A stretch of 41,196 bases of DNA from Lyngbya sp. CCAP 1446/10 (GCF_026130175.1 NZ_JAIGNI010000053.1:1-41196); one strand, 5' to 3'. Positions 1 through 8,482 are shown, counted from the first letter of the stretch. Numbers and translations are program-made. The notes: generated by a model not told the origin, from the sequence alone.

Positions 1-133
1 CGTCTTCCGTCTTCCGTCTTCCGTCTTCCGTCTTCCGTCTTCCGTCTTCCGTCTTCCGTCTTCCGTCTTCCGTCTTCCGTCTTCCGTCTTCCGTCTTCCG
101 TCTTCCGTCTTCCGTCTTCCGTCTTCCGTCTTC
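1..133. repeat. Heptanucleotide tandem array (CGTCTTC)n
   Basis: Nineteen perfect head-to-tail copies of CGTCTTC run from the window edge to 133, followed by degenerate CTTCTTC/CTTCTGA units to about 147. The array continues off the left edge, so its full length is unknown. Such short tandemly repeated sequences are known from filamentous cyanobacteria. There is no spacer variation, so it is not a CRISPR. Confidence 0.95.
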
Positions 134-153
134 CTTCTTCCTTCTGACTAATG

Positions 154-230
154 TCAACTGTCAACTGTCAACTGTCAACTGTCAACTGTCAACTGTCAAC
201 TGACAACTGCCAACTGCCAACTGCCAACTG
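154..230. repeat. Heptanucleotide tandem array (TCAACTG)7 plus variants
   Basis: Seven perfect TCAACTG copies (154-202) are followed by one ACAACTG and three CCAACTG units. The array ends 1 bp before the stop codon of the antiporter gene on the minus strand (stop at 232-234). The same heptamer recurs at about 11229-11258 and 38484-38525. Confidence 0.95.
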
Positions 231-231
231 A

Positions 232-2547
232 CTAATCGCTAAACAGCTTTTCGCTGACTTGGGCGGTGAGAAAAGGCAGCTTTAAGGCTGGTTGCCGAAC
301 CGGCGGTGAGGCCGTCCGCTGCATCAAACCGAGCTCGTAGAAGCCCCCACACAGCAACAAACGATCGCCCTCTTGCAAACTGGTAGTTGCGTCCGGCCAG
401 CGAGTAAATTTCCCCTCCCGGCGGATTGCCCGCACCTGCACCCCGTACTGGATCAGCAAATCTACCTCTGACAGTTTTTTGCCCGCCCAAAGGCTGTTGG
501 CTGGCAGCCTCAGCCACTGGCAAGAACTACCGCCCTGCGGCACTGCAACTTCGCCCTTCGCCAGCAACTCAAAGCTGATGATTTCTTCCGGTTCTCCCAC
601 TACCAAAACTCGATCGCCAGACTGCAAAGCTGTCTTGCCGTTGGGATAATCAATTTCCTCGCCATCTTGGCGGACGATCGCCATTACGCTGACCCCTGTC
701 AACTGCCGCAAGTTAGTTTCTTCCAGAGTCATGCTGGCGATAGGAGAACCCTGCGGCAAGTTGTACCACTCGCTGTTCATATCTTGAACGGCCACCTTCA
801 AATCCCGCGAAATCGCCAAAGGTTCGCGCGCTGGCCGCAATTCCAGATAACGGCTGCTGCGAATTTGCTGCACTTCCCGTCCAATTGCCATTGTTGAGAC
901 GCCCATGCCAGCCAGCAAGTGGGCAGACAGTTCTAAACTAGCCTCAAACTCCGGCTGCACAACTTCCCACGCCCCCAGTTGGTAAAGCAGTTCGATATCT
1001 TTATCTTTGTTGGCCTGCACGACAATATCCAAATCTGGAACTAATTCTAAAGCCCGCTTCAGACACAAGCGAGTGCTCATGGGATCGGGAAGGGCGATCG
1101 CCATTGAAGCGGCCCGTTCGATCCCGGCAGATTCCAAGACGTGCAAGCTAGCAGCATTCCCGTAAATGTAGGGAATTCCTAGCACTCTGCAATCTTGAAT
1201 TCTCCTTTCTGACTCATCGATCACCACAATTGAACAGTTGCGGCCCTGCAGCATTTTGACTAAATTTCTGCCAACTCGCCCGTAGCCGCAAATCACAACA
1301 TGATTTTGTTCCGGCAAATTTTCCGCGATTTCCACAGGTTGAGATGTTTCGTCAAAATATCGCTGCAAAGGCCCGAAATTTTCCGCCCAATTCAATAATT
1401 GCGGCACGCTTCTCAATACAAACGGAGTCAGCACCAAGGTGACTGCTGTCGTTCCTAAAATTAATAGATAAACTTCTCGCGAAACCAGTCCCATCATTTG
1501 ACCGGAACTAGCGAGTACAAAGGAGAATTCTCCGATTTGAGCTAAGCCCAAACCTACGATCAATGCTGTTTTTAGCGGATAACCAAATAGTCGAACGAGC
1601 GGCGTGATTATCAAGAATTTGCCGACAAATACTAGAAATACCAGTCCGAGAATTAATTCTAGATGGCTCCAGAGAAACATCGGGTCGATTAACATTCCGA
1701 TGGTGACAAAAAATAAGGATGCAAAAATATCTCGCAAAGGCTCAACGTAAGTTAGAGTTTGGTCGGCATATTCCACCTCCGAAATCATTAAACCCGCCAC
1801 AAAGGCGCCCATCTCGATCGAGAAACCCAGATATTCTGTCAGCAGCGCAATCCCTAAAGCCAAAACCACAACTCCCAGCAAAAACAGTTCCCGGCTTTCC
1901 GTTCTCGCGAGGTAGCGCAGCAATTGCGGTACGATCCAAATGCCCGCCACTACTGCACCAGCAGCAAATAAGCTGATCCGCACCAGAGCCCAGACTACCG
2001 TCATGCCGATCGCCTCTGCGGGCTGATTGAGGGCCGGCAAAACTGCCAGCATTAGCCCCAAAGCCAAATCTTGAACTACCAAGATTCCCAGCATGACTTG
2101 CCCATGGGAAGTACCGCCTTCATTGCGTTCCATCAAGCATTTGAGTACAACTGCTGTCGAGGAAAGCGACAGAATCGACCCTAAAAACACGCCTTGGGCG
2201 GGGGATTCTACCCAGCCTACAGCCAAGGAAATTGCAGTAGTAAAGGCGATCGTCAGCACAATTTGCAAGCCCCCCCCGCCCAGACTAATTGCTTTAACTC
2301 GATTTAATTCGGCAAAGGAAAACTCTACTCCCAAAGCAAACAACAGAAAGGCAACACCGAATTCAGCGAGGGTGTCTACCTGAATTAATTCTTTAATCAG
2401 CCCCAAACCAGCCGGCCCAATTACGATCCCTCCCAGGAGGTATCCGAGAATTACCGGCTGTCGCAACAGCGATGCAAAGAGTCCTCCTGCTGCGGCAGCA
2501 GCGAGAACTATAACTAAGTCAACGATCAGTCGGAAGTCTTCTTGCAC
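232..2547 (-). CDS. CPA2-family cation:proton antiporter with TrkA-N and two RCK-C domains
   Basis: Inner-membrane monovalent cation/H+ antiporter of the KefB/CPA2 type. The first ~380 residues form the multi-helix Na_H_Exchanger domain. A Rossmann TrkA-N domain follows, with the nucleotide-binding motif VVICGYGRVGRNL, then two RCK-C/TrkA-C modules (around LTGVSVMAIVRQDGEEIDYP and GVQVRAIRREGKFTRWPD), which in this family gate transport in response to nucleotides or ions. The reading frame is open to an ATG at 2667, but that would overlap the divergent acyltransferase start. The extra 40 residues are polar and unlike the family, so the GTG at 2545-2547 (protein starting with QEDFRLIVDL) is preferred, giving 771 residues. 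The stop codon directly abuts a heptamer array. Transported ion (K+ or Na+) cannot be told from sequence. Confidence 0.9.
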   Translation of the reverse strand: MQEDFRLIVDLVIVLAAAAAGGLFASLLRQPVILGYLLGGIVIGPAGLGLIKELIQVDTLAEFGVAFLLFALGVEFSFAELNRVKAISLGGGGLQIVLTIAFTTAISLAVGWVESPAQGVFLGSILSLSSTAVVLKCLMERNEGGTSHGQVMLGILVVQDLALGLMLAVLPALNQPAEAIGMTVVWALVRISLFAAGAVVAGIWIVPQLLRYLARTESRELFLLGVVVLALGIALLTEYLGFSIEMGAFVAGLMISEVEYADQTLTYVEPLRDIFASLFFVTIGMLIDPMFLWSHLELILGLVFLVFVGKFLIITPLVRLFGYPLKTALIVGLGLAQIGEFSFVLASSGQMMGLVSREVYLLILGTTAVTLVLTPFVLRSVPQLLNWAENFGPLQRYFDETSQPVEIAENLPEQNHVVICGYGRVGRNLVKMLQGRNCSIVVIDESERRIQDCRVLGIPYIYGNAASLHVLESAGIERAASMAIALPDPMSTRLCLKRALELVPDLDIVVQANKDKDIELLYQLGAWEVVQPEFEASLELSAHLLAGMGVSTMAIGREVQQIRSSRYLELRPAREPLAISRDLKVAVQDMNSEWYNLPQGSPIASMTLEETNLRQLTGVSVMAIVRQDGEEIDYPNGKTALQSGDRVLVVGEPEEIISFELLAKGEVAVPQGGSSCQWLRLPANSLWAGKKLSEVDLLIQYGVQVRAIRREGKFTRWPDATTSLQEGDRLLLCGGFYELGLMQRTASPPVRQPALKLPFLTAQVSEKLFSD

Positions 2548-2665
2548 AACTTTATGAAAAAAGTGTAAAGTTATATTATAGTGTTTAATGTGTTGACTAT
2601 GTTGGGGGCGTTGATTATAGTTGAGTAGCAAGCCCAACTGCCACTGTTGAACAAGGTATTTTTTC

Positions 2666-3757
2666 ATGACAAAGAGTTCTACTCCTCACAAAAAGCTCAA
2701 TCTCTTGCAAGTTTATCGAGGGATTGGGGCGTTATTGGTGGTAATGTTTCATGTCAACCAGATGAGCACGGAGAGATTAAATCAAGTTACTTTTTTTAAT
2801 CTATTTCAGGCTGGCTGGAGTGGTGTTGATTACTTTTTTGTATTGAGCGGTTTTATCATGGTGTATGTTCATCGATCGGCGATCGGGAAAAAAGACCAGT
2901 TAAAATCATTTTTAGTCAAGCGCTGCGTGCGAATTTACCCGATCTACTGGATAATTACTCTGATAGTTTTGTGTTTCTTTCTAGTTATTCCCGGTTTTGC
3001 TAATGCTCAAGATTTAAATTTTGGAAAGATAATTCTGTCGCTGCTCTTGATTCCTCAAAATGACAAGCCGATTCTGGATGTAGGTTGGACTTTAGTTTAC
3101 GAAATGTATTTTTACGTATTGTTCAGCATAGCTATCTGGTTCAAGCCTAAACAGTCAGTGCCTATACTTTTGGCTTGGCTATTGATTACACTTCTACATT
3201 TTTCTAAAGTCATACAATTTTCCGATACTTTTTTCTTACTAAATCTAGTATTTGGTAATATGAATCTAGAATTTGTTTTGGGTGGATTGGCTGCTTATAT
3301 AGTGATTAAATATAACAATAAAATTACCAATTACAGATGGTTATTATTTGGGATAGCCAATTTAGGATATCTTATATTAGCAATACTGGTAGCTTGGGGC
3401 AACATTGAGTTCGATCGGATCCAAACTTTTGCAGTGCTGGCCGCTCTGTTGATCGTTGCTGCAAGTTCGATCGACCTTAAGGATTCTCCGAGAATTCCTG
3501 CTCTTTTCATCTTCCTAGGCGATGCCTCATATTCAATATTTCTGCTCCACAGCCCAGTGATATCAGCAAGTACAAAAATTGTGCAAAAGGCGAATTTAGG
3601 AAAATATTTCGACGGTTTCTTTGCTCCGGCTCTGGTGGCATTGTTTGCCGTAGTTGTCGGCTGCATATTCTACTCTTTGATCGAAAAACCTCTGACGGTT
3701 TATCTGCGGAAAAATATAGTTGAAAAAATGAGCCTTCCAAAGACACAAGCAGGCTAA
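2666..3757 (+). CDS. Acyltransferase family 3 (OafA/YrhL-like) membrane protein
   Basis: A 363-residue integral membrane O-acyltransferase. The N-terminal segment LQVYRGIGALLVVMFHVNQM carries the conserved R...H pattern of the Acyl_transf_3 family, followed by GWSGVDYFFVLSGFIMVYV, which is a family hallmark. About ten hydrophobic segments span the protein and end near residue 340. Members transfer acetyl or other acyl groups onto polysaccharide, lipid or exopolymer sugars; the acceptor here is unknown. It is transcribed divergently from the antiporter with no shared function evident. A/T-rich codons in the middle of the gene suggest a somewhat different composition from its neighbours. The ATG overlaps the extended antiporter frame, which argues that the antiporter starts downstream. 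Confidence 0.88.
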   Translation: MTKSSTPHKKLNLLQVYRGIGALLVVMFHVNQMSTERLNQVTFFNLFQAGWSGVDYFFVLSGFIMVYVHRSAIGKKDQLKSFLVKRCVRIYPIYWIITLIVLCFFLVIPGFANAQDLNFGKIILSLLLIPQNDKPILDVGWTLVYEMYFYVLFSIAIWFKPKQSVPILLAWLLITLLHFSKVIQFSDTFFLLNLVFGNMNLEFVLGGLAAYIVIKYNNKITNYRWLLFGIANLGYLILAILVAWGNIEFDRIQTFAVLAALLIVAASSIDLKDSPRIPALFIFLGDASYSIFLLHSPVISASTKIVQKANLGKYFDGFFAPALVALFAVVVGCIFYSLIEKPLTVYLRKNIVEKMSLPKTQAG

Positions 3758-3763
3758 TTGTGT

Positions 3764-3819
3764 GGTGCGTCGGGGTGAGATTGTCGATTTGATGCGAATA
3801 TTGGCGATCCCGACGCACC
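3764..3819. repeat. Inverted repeat GGTGCGTCGGG / CCCGACGCACC
   Basis: Perfect 11-bp arms at 3764-3774 and 3809-3819, separated by 34 bp, lie 7 bp after the acyltransferase stop. A related GTGACGCACCA/TGGTGCGTCAC hairpin lies at 13826-13857. It is a dispersed palindromic repeat and may act as a transcript-end hairpin, but no U-tract follows. Confidence 0.75.
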
Positions 3820-3883
3820 CTACATCTGAGGCTATCGGATCACAAAAAAAGTGCTAAATTTGCCAGCTTTGTGTAACATTAGC

Positions 3884-3900
3884 TTGACAAAGGTTAAGGA
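3884..3900 (+). promoter_or_regulatory. Candidate -35 box and ribosome binding site for M23 peptidase gene
   Basis: TTGACA at 3884-3889 matches a sigma-70 -35 element, and AAGGA at 3896-3900 is a plausible Shine-Dalgarno 9 nt before the ATG at 3910. The only -10-like match (TAACTA, 3905-3910) overlaps the start codon, so the two signals compete. Either the promoter call is wrong or translation starts at the ATG at 3916 or later. Confidence 0.3.
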
Positions 3901-3909
3901 AGCCTAACT

Positions 3910-4851
3910 ATGCTCATGACTGTGAATCGAGGCAACTGCGGGCAAAGTGCGAACATATCTGTGGGTGCTATTTCCCGGTGGCGACAGTTGAAAGCAAATA
4001 AGCTAACGATAAGTTCGATCGCGCCTATGGTGGCCGGCTTTCTGAGTTTGGCCCTGCCGGTGCAAGCTTTGCAGGTAGTCGTGACACCACAAAATCCCGA
4101 ACTGGGAGATACGCTGTCAGTAATCATTCAGGTTGACGGTAACGGCGGGGAAACTCCAACAGTTTCTTTACAGCAGAAAAACTACCCCGCGTTTCCGATC
4201 GGCAACGGCCGCTTTCGGGCCCTGCTACCGACGACGCCGGTAGAGAAACCCGGTGCCCGCCTTCTGCAAGTCTCCGGTGACGGACAAGTGCAGAAGTTGA
4301 ACGTGCAAGTGCGCGATCGAGATTTTCCCACTCAATCCATCTGGCTGCCACCCGGTAAAGACGAAGAAGGTACAGATGCCGAATTCGATCCCGTGGACGC
4401 CTTTAAAGCACTGGTGACACCCGAAAAATTTTGGGATGGCAAATTATTGCGCCCTAACTCTGGCGAAGTTACCACTATTTACGGCGTGCAGCGATACTAT
4501 AATGGAGTATTTGCTAAAGACTACTACCACCGTGGCGTGGATTACGGCGGCGCTTACGGTTCCCCTGTAGTCGCACCGGCCGCTGGTAGGGTTTCTCTCG
4601 TGGGACGGGAATCCCAAGGGTTCAAAATCCACGGTAATGTGGTTGGTATCGACCACGGTCAAGGGGTAGCAAGTATTTTGATGCACCTCAGCCGGATTGA
4701 TGTCAAGGAAGGTGATTTCGTAAAAGCGGGTCAAGTAATTGGTGCTCTGGGGTCAACGGGGGCTGCGACAGGCCCTCACCTGCACTGGGGACTTTATGTG
4801 CACGGGCAGTCGATCGATCCGGTACCTTGGCGGCTTCAGGGAATTGAGTAG
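3910..4851 (+). CDS. Secreted M23 family metallopeptidase (LytM-type peptidoglycan endopeptidase)
   Basis: A 313-residue protein with a long N-terminal region ending in a hydrophobic stretch and a signal-peptidase-like site after residue 53 (SLALPVQA). Residues about 55-140 look like a beta-rich, Ig-like module. The LytM/M23 domain occupies about 185-310. Zinc ligands are visible as H207 and D211 (HRGVD) and the HLH pair at 290-292, so the enzyme looks active. Family members cut peptide cross-bridges of peptidoglycan during growth or division; in some the domain is regulatory. It stands alone, with 58 bp to the preceding hairpin. The start at 3910 has an AAGGA motif upstream, but ATGs at 3910 and 3916 are both possible. 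Confidence 0.9.
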   Translation: MLMTVNRGNCGQSANISVGAISRWRQLKANKLTISSIAPMVAGFLSLALPVQALQVVVTPQNPELGDTLSVIIQVDGNGGETPTVSLQQKNYPAFPIGNGRFRALLPTTPVEKPGARLLQVSGDGQVQKLNVQVRDRDFPTQSIWLPPGKDEEGTDAEFDPVDAFKALVTPEKFWDGKLLRPNSGEVTTIYGVQRYYNGVFAKDYYHRGVDYGGAYGSPVVAPAAGRVSLVGRESQGFKIHGNVVGIDHGQGVASILMHLSRIDVKEGDFVKAGQVIGALGSTGAATGPHLHWGLYVHGQSIDPVPWRLQGIE

Positions 4852-4994
4852 GACTTTTTACCGATTTTGACGAATTTAACGGTCAATTATGGGGTAAGTT
4901 TGTGGCTGGGGTACACAGATAAGTGTTCTAGGCGATCGGTATTGAGTTAGGATTTGTATGAAAATTCTCAACTCCACCATCGAAACTCGAATCT

Positions 4995-5018
4995 GAAGAC
5001 GCCAGCAATTGCGTCTTT
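4995..5018 (+). promoter_or_regulatory. Hairpin upstream of the ComFB-family gene
   Basis: AAGACGC and GCGTCTT can pair around an 8-nt loop (stem arms about 4996-5002 and 5011-5017). The hairpin is followed by TAAAAAACA and is 46 nt upstream of the ATG at 5064. It could be a weak terminator of the upstream transcript or a leader structure. Sequence alone does not decide. Confidence 0.35.
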
Positions 5019-5063
5019 AAAAAACAAAACTGTATTAATGATGCCGTTGAGCGGGAAGCATAT

Positions 5064-5600
5064 ATGAGTATTGAAAAAATTGTTGAACAGGCTTTGCAAG
5101 ACGGCTATTTAACGCCGGCTATGGAAGCTGAAGTGGGACGGATCTGCAATACGGCTTCTGAATTGTCGATCGAAGAGTACATGGCTCTCGATCGCCTGAT
5201 GGGAGCTTTGTTGACTGGGGAAGTTGTGGTTTTGCCACGCAAACAGTTCATCAATGTGATGGAAGAGTTGGTGCTCAGCGATGCGATCGCTAGGGTGGCA
5301 GAAATTGAAGCGACGAGCGAGCTGAATTTGGATGTAGGAGATATTGCAGCTTATGCTTTAAATAGGCTGCCGCCTCTGTACGCTACGACGGAAGAGGGAG
5401 CTCACTTTCAAAGGGCTAGGGCTAAAGAACAACTTCACGATTTGATTTCCAAAGAAGTCAATGCAGCGATCGACCGCAACTTGGACAGACCAGATCCCGT
5501 CCACCCCACAGCTTTGGGCAAGTCTTCTGGAAGCGAAGTTCTGTCTAATCTCAGCAATTGGCTGCAAGCTAACGCTGTTAACTTTGAACTCCAGCCGTAG
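5064..5600 (+). CDS. ComFB-family (late competence development) protein, putative cyclic dinucleotide receptor
   Basis: A 178-residue soluble protein. Residues about 60-135 carry the ComFB signature, with the NVMEELVLSDAI helix and the DIAAYALNRLPPLYATTEEG motif typical of cyanobacterial family members. Residues 1-55 form an extra helical segment. No cysteine lies between the two motifs, where zinc-binding Cys residues of Bacillus ComFB would sit; the only Cys is in the N-terminal part. ComFB-type proteins in cyanobacteria have been described as c-di-GMP/c-di-AMP receptors that affect cell size, motility and competence. That this copy binds such ligands is an inference. It is monocistronic, with a hairpin upstream and an intrinsic terminator downstream. 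Confidence 0.8.
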   Translation: MSIEKIVEQALQDGYLTPAMEAEVGRICNTASELSIEEYMALDRLMGALLTGEVVVLPRKQFINVMEELVLSDAIARVAEIEATSELNLDVGDIAAYALNRLPPLYATTEEGAHFQRARAKEQLHDLISKEVNAAIDRNLDRPDPVHPTALGKSSGSEVLSNLSNWLQANAVNFELQP

Positions 5601-5634
5601 TACCACCTCCAACAGCTCTATTTTGGTTAAGTCG

Positions 5635-5666
5635 ATCCCGCTCTATTCAGAAAGCGGGATTTTTAA
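5635..5666 (+). terminator. Rho-independent terminator after the ComFB gene
   Basis: ATCCCGCT (5635-5642) pairs with AGCGGGAT (5653-5660) around a 10-nt loop and is followed directly by TTTTTAATTT. It lies 35 nt after the stop codon at 5600. Confidence 0.85.
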
Positions 5667-5803
5667 TTTGTGAGCCACAAACATTCATTGATCCGCAGAA
5701 GCCAGAAAGCAGAAGGGATTCATCAGAATGCCTTCGTCATAATTAAAGAAAAAAATTTTTAAGAGTTTTCTTGGTTTGTTACCTAAAACAAACAATTCCC
5801 TTT

Positions 5804-5883
5804 TCCTTCTTCTCTCTTCCCTCTGACTGACGACTGACGACTGACGACTAATGACCACTGACTAATGACCAATGACCAATGAC
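5804..5883. repeat. Heptamer-type repeats (CTGACGA)n and (ATGACCA)n
   Basis: A C/T-rich CTTCTCTCTTCC stretch is followed by three CTGACGA units and then ACTAATG/ATGACCA units up to about 10 bp before the thf1 stop codon. This array and the terminator are the only recognisable content of the 292-bp gap 5601-5892. Confidence 0.85.
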
Positions 5884-5892
5884 TTCAAACGA

Positions 5893-6606
5893 TTAATTAT
5901 TGCTCTCAGAAGAGTCTGCTGAGGGGGCGGCAGTAACTTTTATTTCTCGCTTTTCACGTTTTTTCCGTTCCGCTTGGATGACATCTTGAAGCACGATTCG
6001 CGCTTGGGCCATTTTTTCCAAATTGCTCCGGTACAAATCTAAATCTTTGCTAACTTTGTCTTCAGGGAGGTGCAAGGCCGCACTGATTTTGGCGATCGCG
6101 CCATTTCGCGTTTCTTGGTCTTTTACCATTTCGGGGTCAGCTTTTTCTAACAGCGAAAACAAGCCGATCGCAAATAAGCGACTGTACTTAAATTGAGCGT
6201 TGCTGGCGATCGCCCCTAAAGACGCTTGCAAATCTCCTGTATCCTCAAAGCTGGTTGAGCGATCGAGCCACGACAGCAACTCAGACCCGGAAAGTCGCTC
6301 GGCCAAGCTTTCCAATCTGTGAGCGTCTTGCTTGTAGCGATCGGGATCGTCTTCTAGGGACTTGCACAAAGCGTTAAAAATCGAAAGTCTATCTGCTTCT
6401 GGGGCGTAACCGAGCATGAATCGATCGAAAGCTGTCACCACACCCAAAGCATAAATCGGGTCGTATTGAAAATCGACATTCGCCAAAAGCAAGTGCATTT
6501 CTACCATCAACTCTTCCACCACTCGACGGTAAATTGAGTTAATTGGTCGAGTGTGAATCGTATAGAAACTTCGCTTAGTATCTGAAACAGTACGGTTATT
6601 GTTCAC
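5893..6606 (-). CDS. thf1: Thf1/Psb29, photosystem II biogenesis protein
   Basis: A 237-residue member of the Thf1/Psb29 family. The N-terminus TVSDTKRSFYTIHTRPINSI and the following RRVVEELMVEMHLL segment are the family signature. The protein is all-helical, with a charged Lys/Glu-rich C-terminal coiled segment (KMAQARIVLQDVIQAERKKR) and a disordered tail. In cyanobacteria and plants Thf1 associates with FtsH proteases at the thylakoid and is needed for PSII assembly, PSII repair and high-light acclimation. The start is a GTG at 6604-6606; the residues after it match usual family N-termini and no better ATG lies upstream. It is divergent from cpcT, with a 343-bp shared upstream region. Confidence 0.93.
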   Translation of the reverse strand: MNNNRTVSDTKRSFYTIHTRPINSIYRRVVEELMVEMHLLLANVDFQYDPIYALGVVTAFDRFMLGYAPEADRLSIFNALCKSLEDDPDRYKQDAHRLESLAERLSGSELLSWLDRSTSFEDTGDLQASLGAIASNAQFKYSRLFAIGLFSLLEKADPEMVKDQETRNGAIAKISAALHLPEDKVSKDLDLYRSNLEKMAQARIVLQDVIQAERKKREKREIKVTAAPSADSSESNN

Positions 6607-6949
6607 CTGAGTTTTATAGATAAATAATTTTGCCGCAGCCTATGGGCGAGCGCGGCATGAGTAAAGTCGGGGGAGTCGATTGGCGATCGCGCTGACAAAA
6701 TTTGCCAGTTTTTTTCAAAGTGCAGCAGCCGGGAAGACAGACAAAATTTTATGAAAAAGATTTTGCGGGCGATCGGCAGCAACAATTAATAGGTCGCACT
6801 ACGAGGACAAAAGCCAAGTATCTTTACAATCATAGCTTAGCTGGGATCGCTCAGAAATCTAATCTTTTGACTTGTCCAGCCCATCTCTCGCCAGCCATAT
6901 CACAATAAATTTTTAATGTCAAGCCCAAATCCTCAAAAATCCCACAAAA
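6607..6949. other. Divergent intergenic region between thf1 and cpcT
   Basis: 343 bp shared by two divergent photosynthesis genes, so it should hold promoters for both. Short open frames here have no protein-like composition. GGCGATCGCGC at about 6681 contains a HIP1 octamer. No clear -10/-35 pair or riboswitch is recognised. Confidence 0.6.
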
Positions 6950-7600
6950 ATGACAATTTCTCCTGAACTAAGAACGTTAGCCCAGTACATGGCCGGTGAA
7001 TTTGACAACCGGGAACAAGCCCTAGCAGACCCGGCTTGGTACGTTCACCTGCGTTTCTGGCAAAGACCATTGCCCGTGCCTCTATTTTCCGAACCCAGCA
7101 TTGCCCTGTTTGCCGAACAAGCCAACATTCTGGAATTAGACAAGCCCTACCGCCCGCGAATCGTGCAACTGAGGCACGTGAAGACAGCACCGGGACTTAT
7201 AGAAGCTCAGTATTATATGTTTAAGGATATCGAAACCGTCAAAGGAGCCGGTCGCAACCCCGACTTACTGGCAAAACTCAAGGGCGAGCAAATCGAACTT
7301 CTCCCCGGTTGCACTCTTTCCATTGCGGTGCAAAATTTAGGCTCAAATCGCTATCGTTTTCGGGCATCTCTGCCGGAGGGAACTCGTTGTGGATTTACCT
7401 ACGGCGGGCAAAGTTACCAAGTAGACTTGGGGTTTGAAGCCGCAGAGGAGGAATTTCTCAGCTATGACAAAGGAATAAGCCCCACGACAGGCAAGGCTAT
7501 CTGGGGAGCTTTAATGGGCCCTTTTAGATTTGTGAAGCGTCAGGATTTTGCTTCTGAAATATTGGCTAATACGCTTGGGATCAGATCGGACGGCGGTTGA
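6950..7600 (+). CDS. cpcT: CpcT/CpeT-family phycobiliprotein lyase
   Basis: A 216-residue CpcT/CpeT chromophore lyase. It shows the family pattern LAQYMAGEFDNREQALADPAWYVHLR near the start, then QANILELDKPYRPRIVQL and a GCTLSI...GTRCGFTYGG beta-barrel core. CpcT attaches phycocyanobilin to the second cysteine (near 153-155) of the phycocyanin beta subunit; CpeT acts on phycoerythrin. The pattern is closer to CpcT, but the substrate is inferred. The last few residues (SDGG) and the stop codon lie inside a dispersed repeat that begins at about 7583, so the C-terminus has been redefined by a repeat insertion. The catalytic barrel upstream is intact. Confidence 0.88.
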   Translation: MTISPELRTLAQYMAGEFDNREQALADPAWYVHLRFWQRPLPVPLFSEPSIALFAEQANILELDKPYRPRIVQLRHVKTAPGLIEAQYYMFKDIETVKGAGRNPDLLAKLKGEQIELLPGCTLSIAVQNLGSNRYRFRASLPEGTRCGFTYGGQSYQVDLGFEAAEEEFLSYDKGISPTTGKAIWGALMGPFRFVKRQDFASEILANTLGIRSDGG

Positions 7601-8059
7601 AACCGCCTCTAAACAAACAAAGATCGGACGTACGGTTGAAACCGCGCCTACAAAAACAAAGTCCGCCTCCGCGGACTAAAGAAGAAGTTGACATTCTCAC
7701 CGCCCTAAAAGTGCGGCGATTCCCAAACATCGCTATTTGGGTTCCTGTTTCATTGCAACTGCCTCCACCTCCCGAAGGGTTTTCCGGTCTTATGCTCGTT
7801 CCACAGGCTTTGGCTATTGCCTCCCGCAAGCCCTGCGGTAGACTTTTAATTAGAGACTAAAAGTCCCCCTAAAAGGGGGGAGGTTTCAACCCTCCGCTAC
7901 GCTCCGCCCAATTTTTCGATGACGTAATTTTCACCGCCCGGTCTTCAACCTGCGGAGGCAGGTTTTGTTTGTCTAGACGCGATTTCAATCGCCCGGTTTT
8001 CTTCAACCTGCGGAGGCAGGTTTTGTTTGTCTAGACGCGGTTTCAACCGCCCGGTCTTC
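7583..8059. repeat. Composite dispersed-repeat block between cpcT and the STAS gene
   Basis: Two direct copies of an AGATCGGACG..CGGTTGAAACCGC unit (7583-7620 and 7621-7660) face two inverted copies at about 7940-8050 that share AGGTTTTGTTTGTCTAGACG and the GGTTTCAACCGCCCGG end. Between them lie a small hairpin (GTCCGCCTCCGCGGAC, about 7661-7676) and a C/G-rich palindromic stretch (CCCCCTAAAAGGGGG, about 7864-7878). The 459-bp space 7601-8059 holds no credible gene. Another GGTTGAAACCGCG copy lies near 34933. Confidence 0.85.
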
Positions 8060-8437
8060 TTAACTTGCGCGTGGCACCCCCTCTAGAGCTTCTTCTTCCG
8101 TGTCAAAGATTTCAAACACAGAATCCATCATGGTGACTTCAAACACCAGTTTGGCTTCTGGATGAACATTGCAAATGCGGAAACTGCCCTTAACTTTATC
8201 CGCATCGCGCATACCGGCTACCAACGAGGTCAGGCCAGAACTATCGATAAAGTTTACCTGACCAAGATTCACGACGACATGACGGCTGAGTTTGGAAATA
8301 CACTCTTGCAACTTGAGGCGGAATTGCCAAGCTGTCGTGATGTCCAACCGTCCTGTCGGTGCTAAGACGATAACTGTTGTACCGTCTTGAAGCGTGTGGG
8401 TTTTTTGATCAATATGAATCACTGACCCTTCCCTCAA
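8060..8437 (-). CDS. STAS-domain anti-sigma factor antagonist (SpoIIAA-like)
   Basis: A 125-residue single STAS domain. The core GRLDITTAWQFRLKLQECI...VVVNLGQVNFIDSSGLTSLV is diagnostic, with the phosphorylatable serine at S66 or S67 in the DSSG motif. Such proteins bind anti-sigma or serine-kinase partners (RsbW/SpoIIAB type) and release them when phosphorylated. No kinase or phosphatase partner is encoded next to it, so its partners lie elsewhere. The ATG at 8437 is 45 bp upstream of the end of hemF on the same strand, so read-through from hemF is possible. Its stop codon sits at the border of the repeat block. Confidence 0.9.
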   Translation of the reverse strand: MREGSVIHIDQKTHTLQDGTTVIVLAPTGRLDITTAWQFRLKLQECISKLSRHVVVNLGQVNFIDSSGLTSLVAGMRDADKVKGSFRICNVHPEAKLVFEVTMMDSVFEIFDTEEEALEGVPRAS

Positions 8438-8482
8438 AATTATTACTATTTATCGCGGTGGTTACTTTCTCAGTAGTTTAAC

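Noticed and set aside
1..230. Regular repeats at the left edge as a possible CRISPR array
   Set aside because: The units are 7 bp and contiguous, without spacers.
2548..2667. 40-residue N-terminal extension of the antiporter
   Set aside because: It overlaps the divergent acyltransferase start, is polar and precedes the family N-terminus. The GTG at 2547 fits better.
7581..7860. Overlapping 82- and 87-codon frames between cpcT and the STAS gene
   Set aside because: Both are made of the dispersed repeat block, with no conserved protein features.
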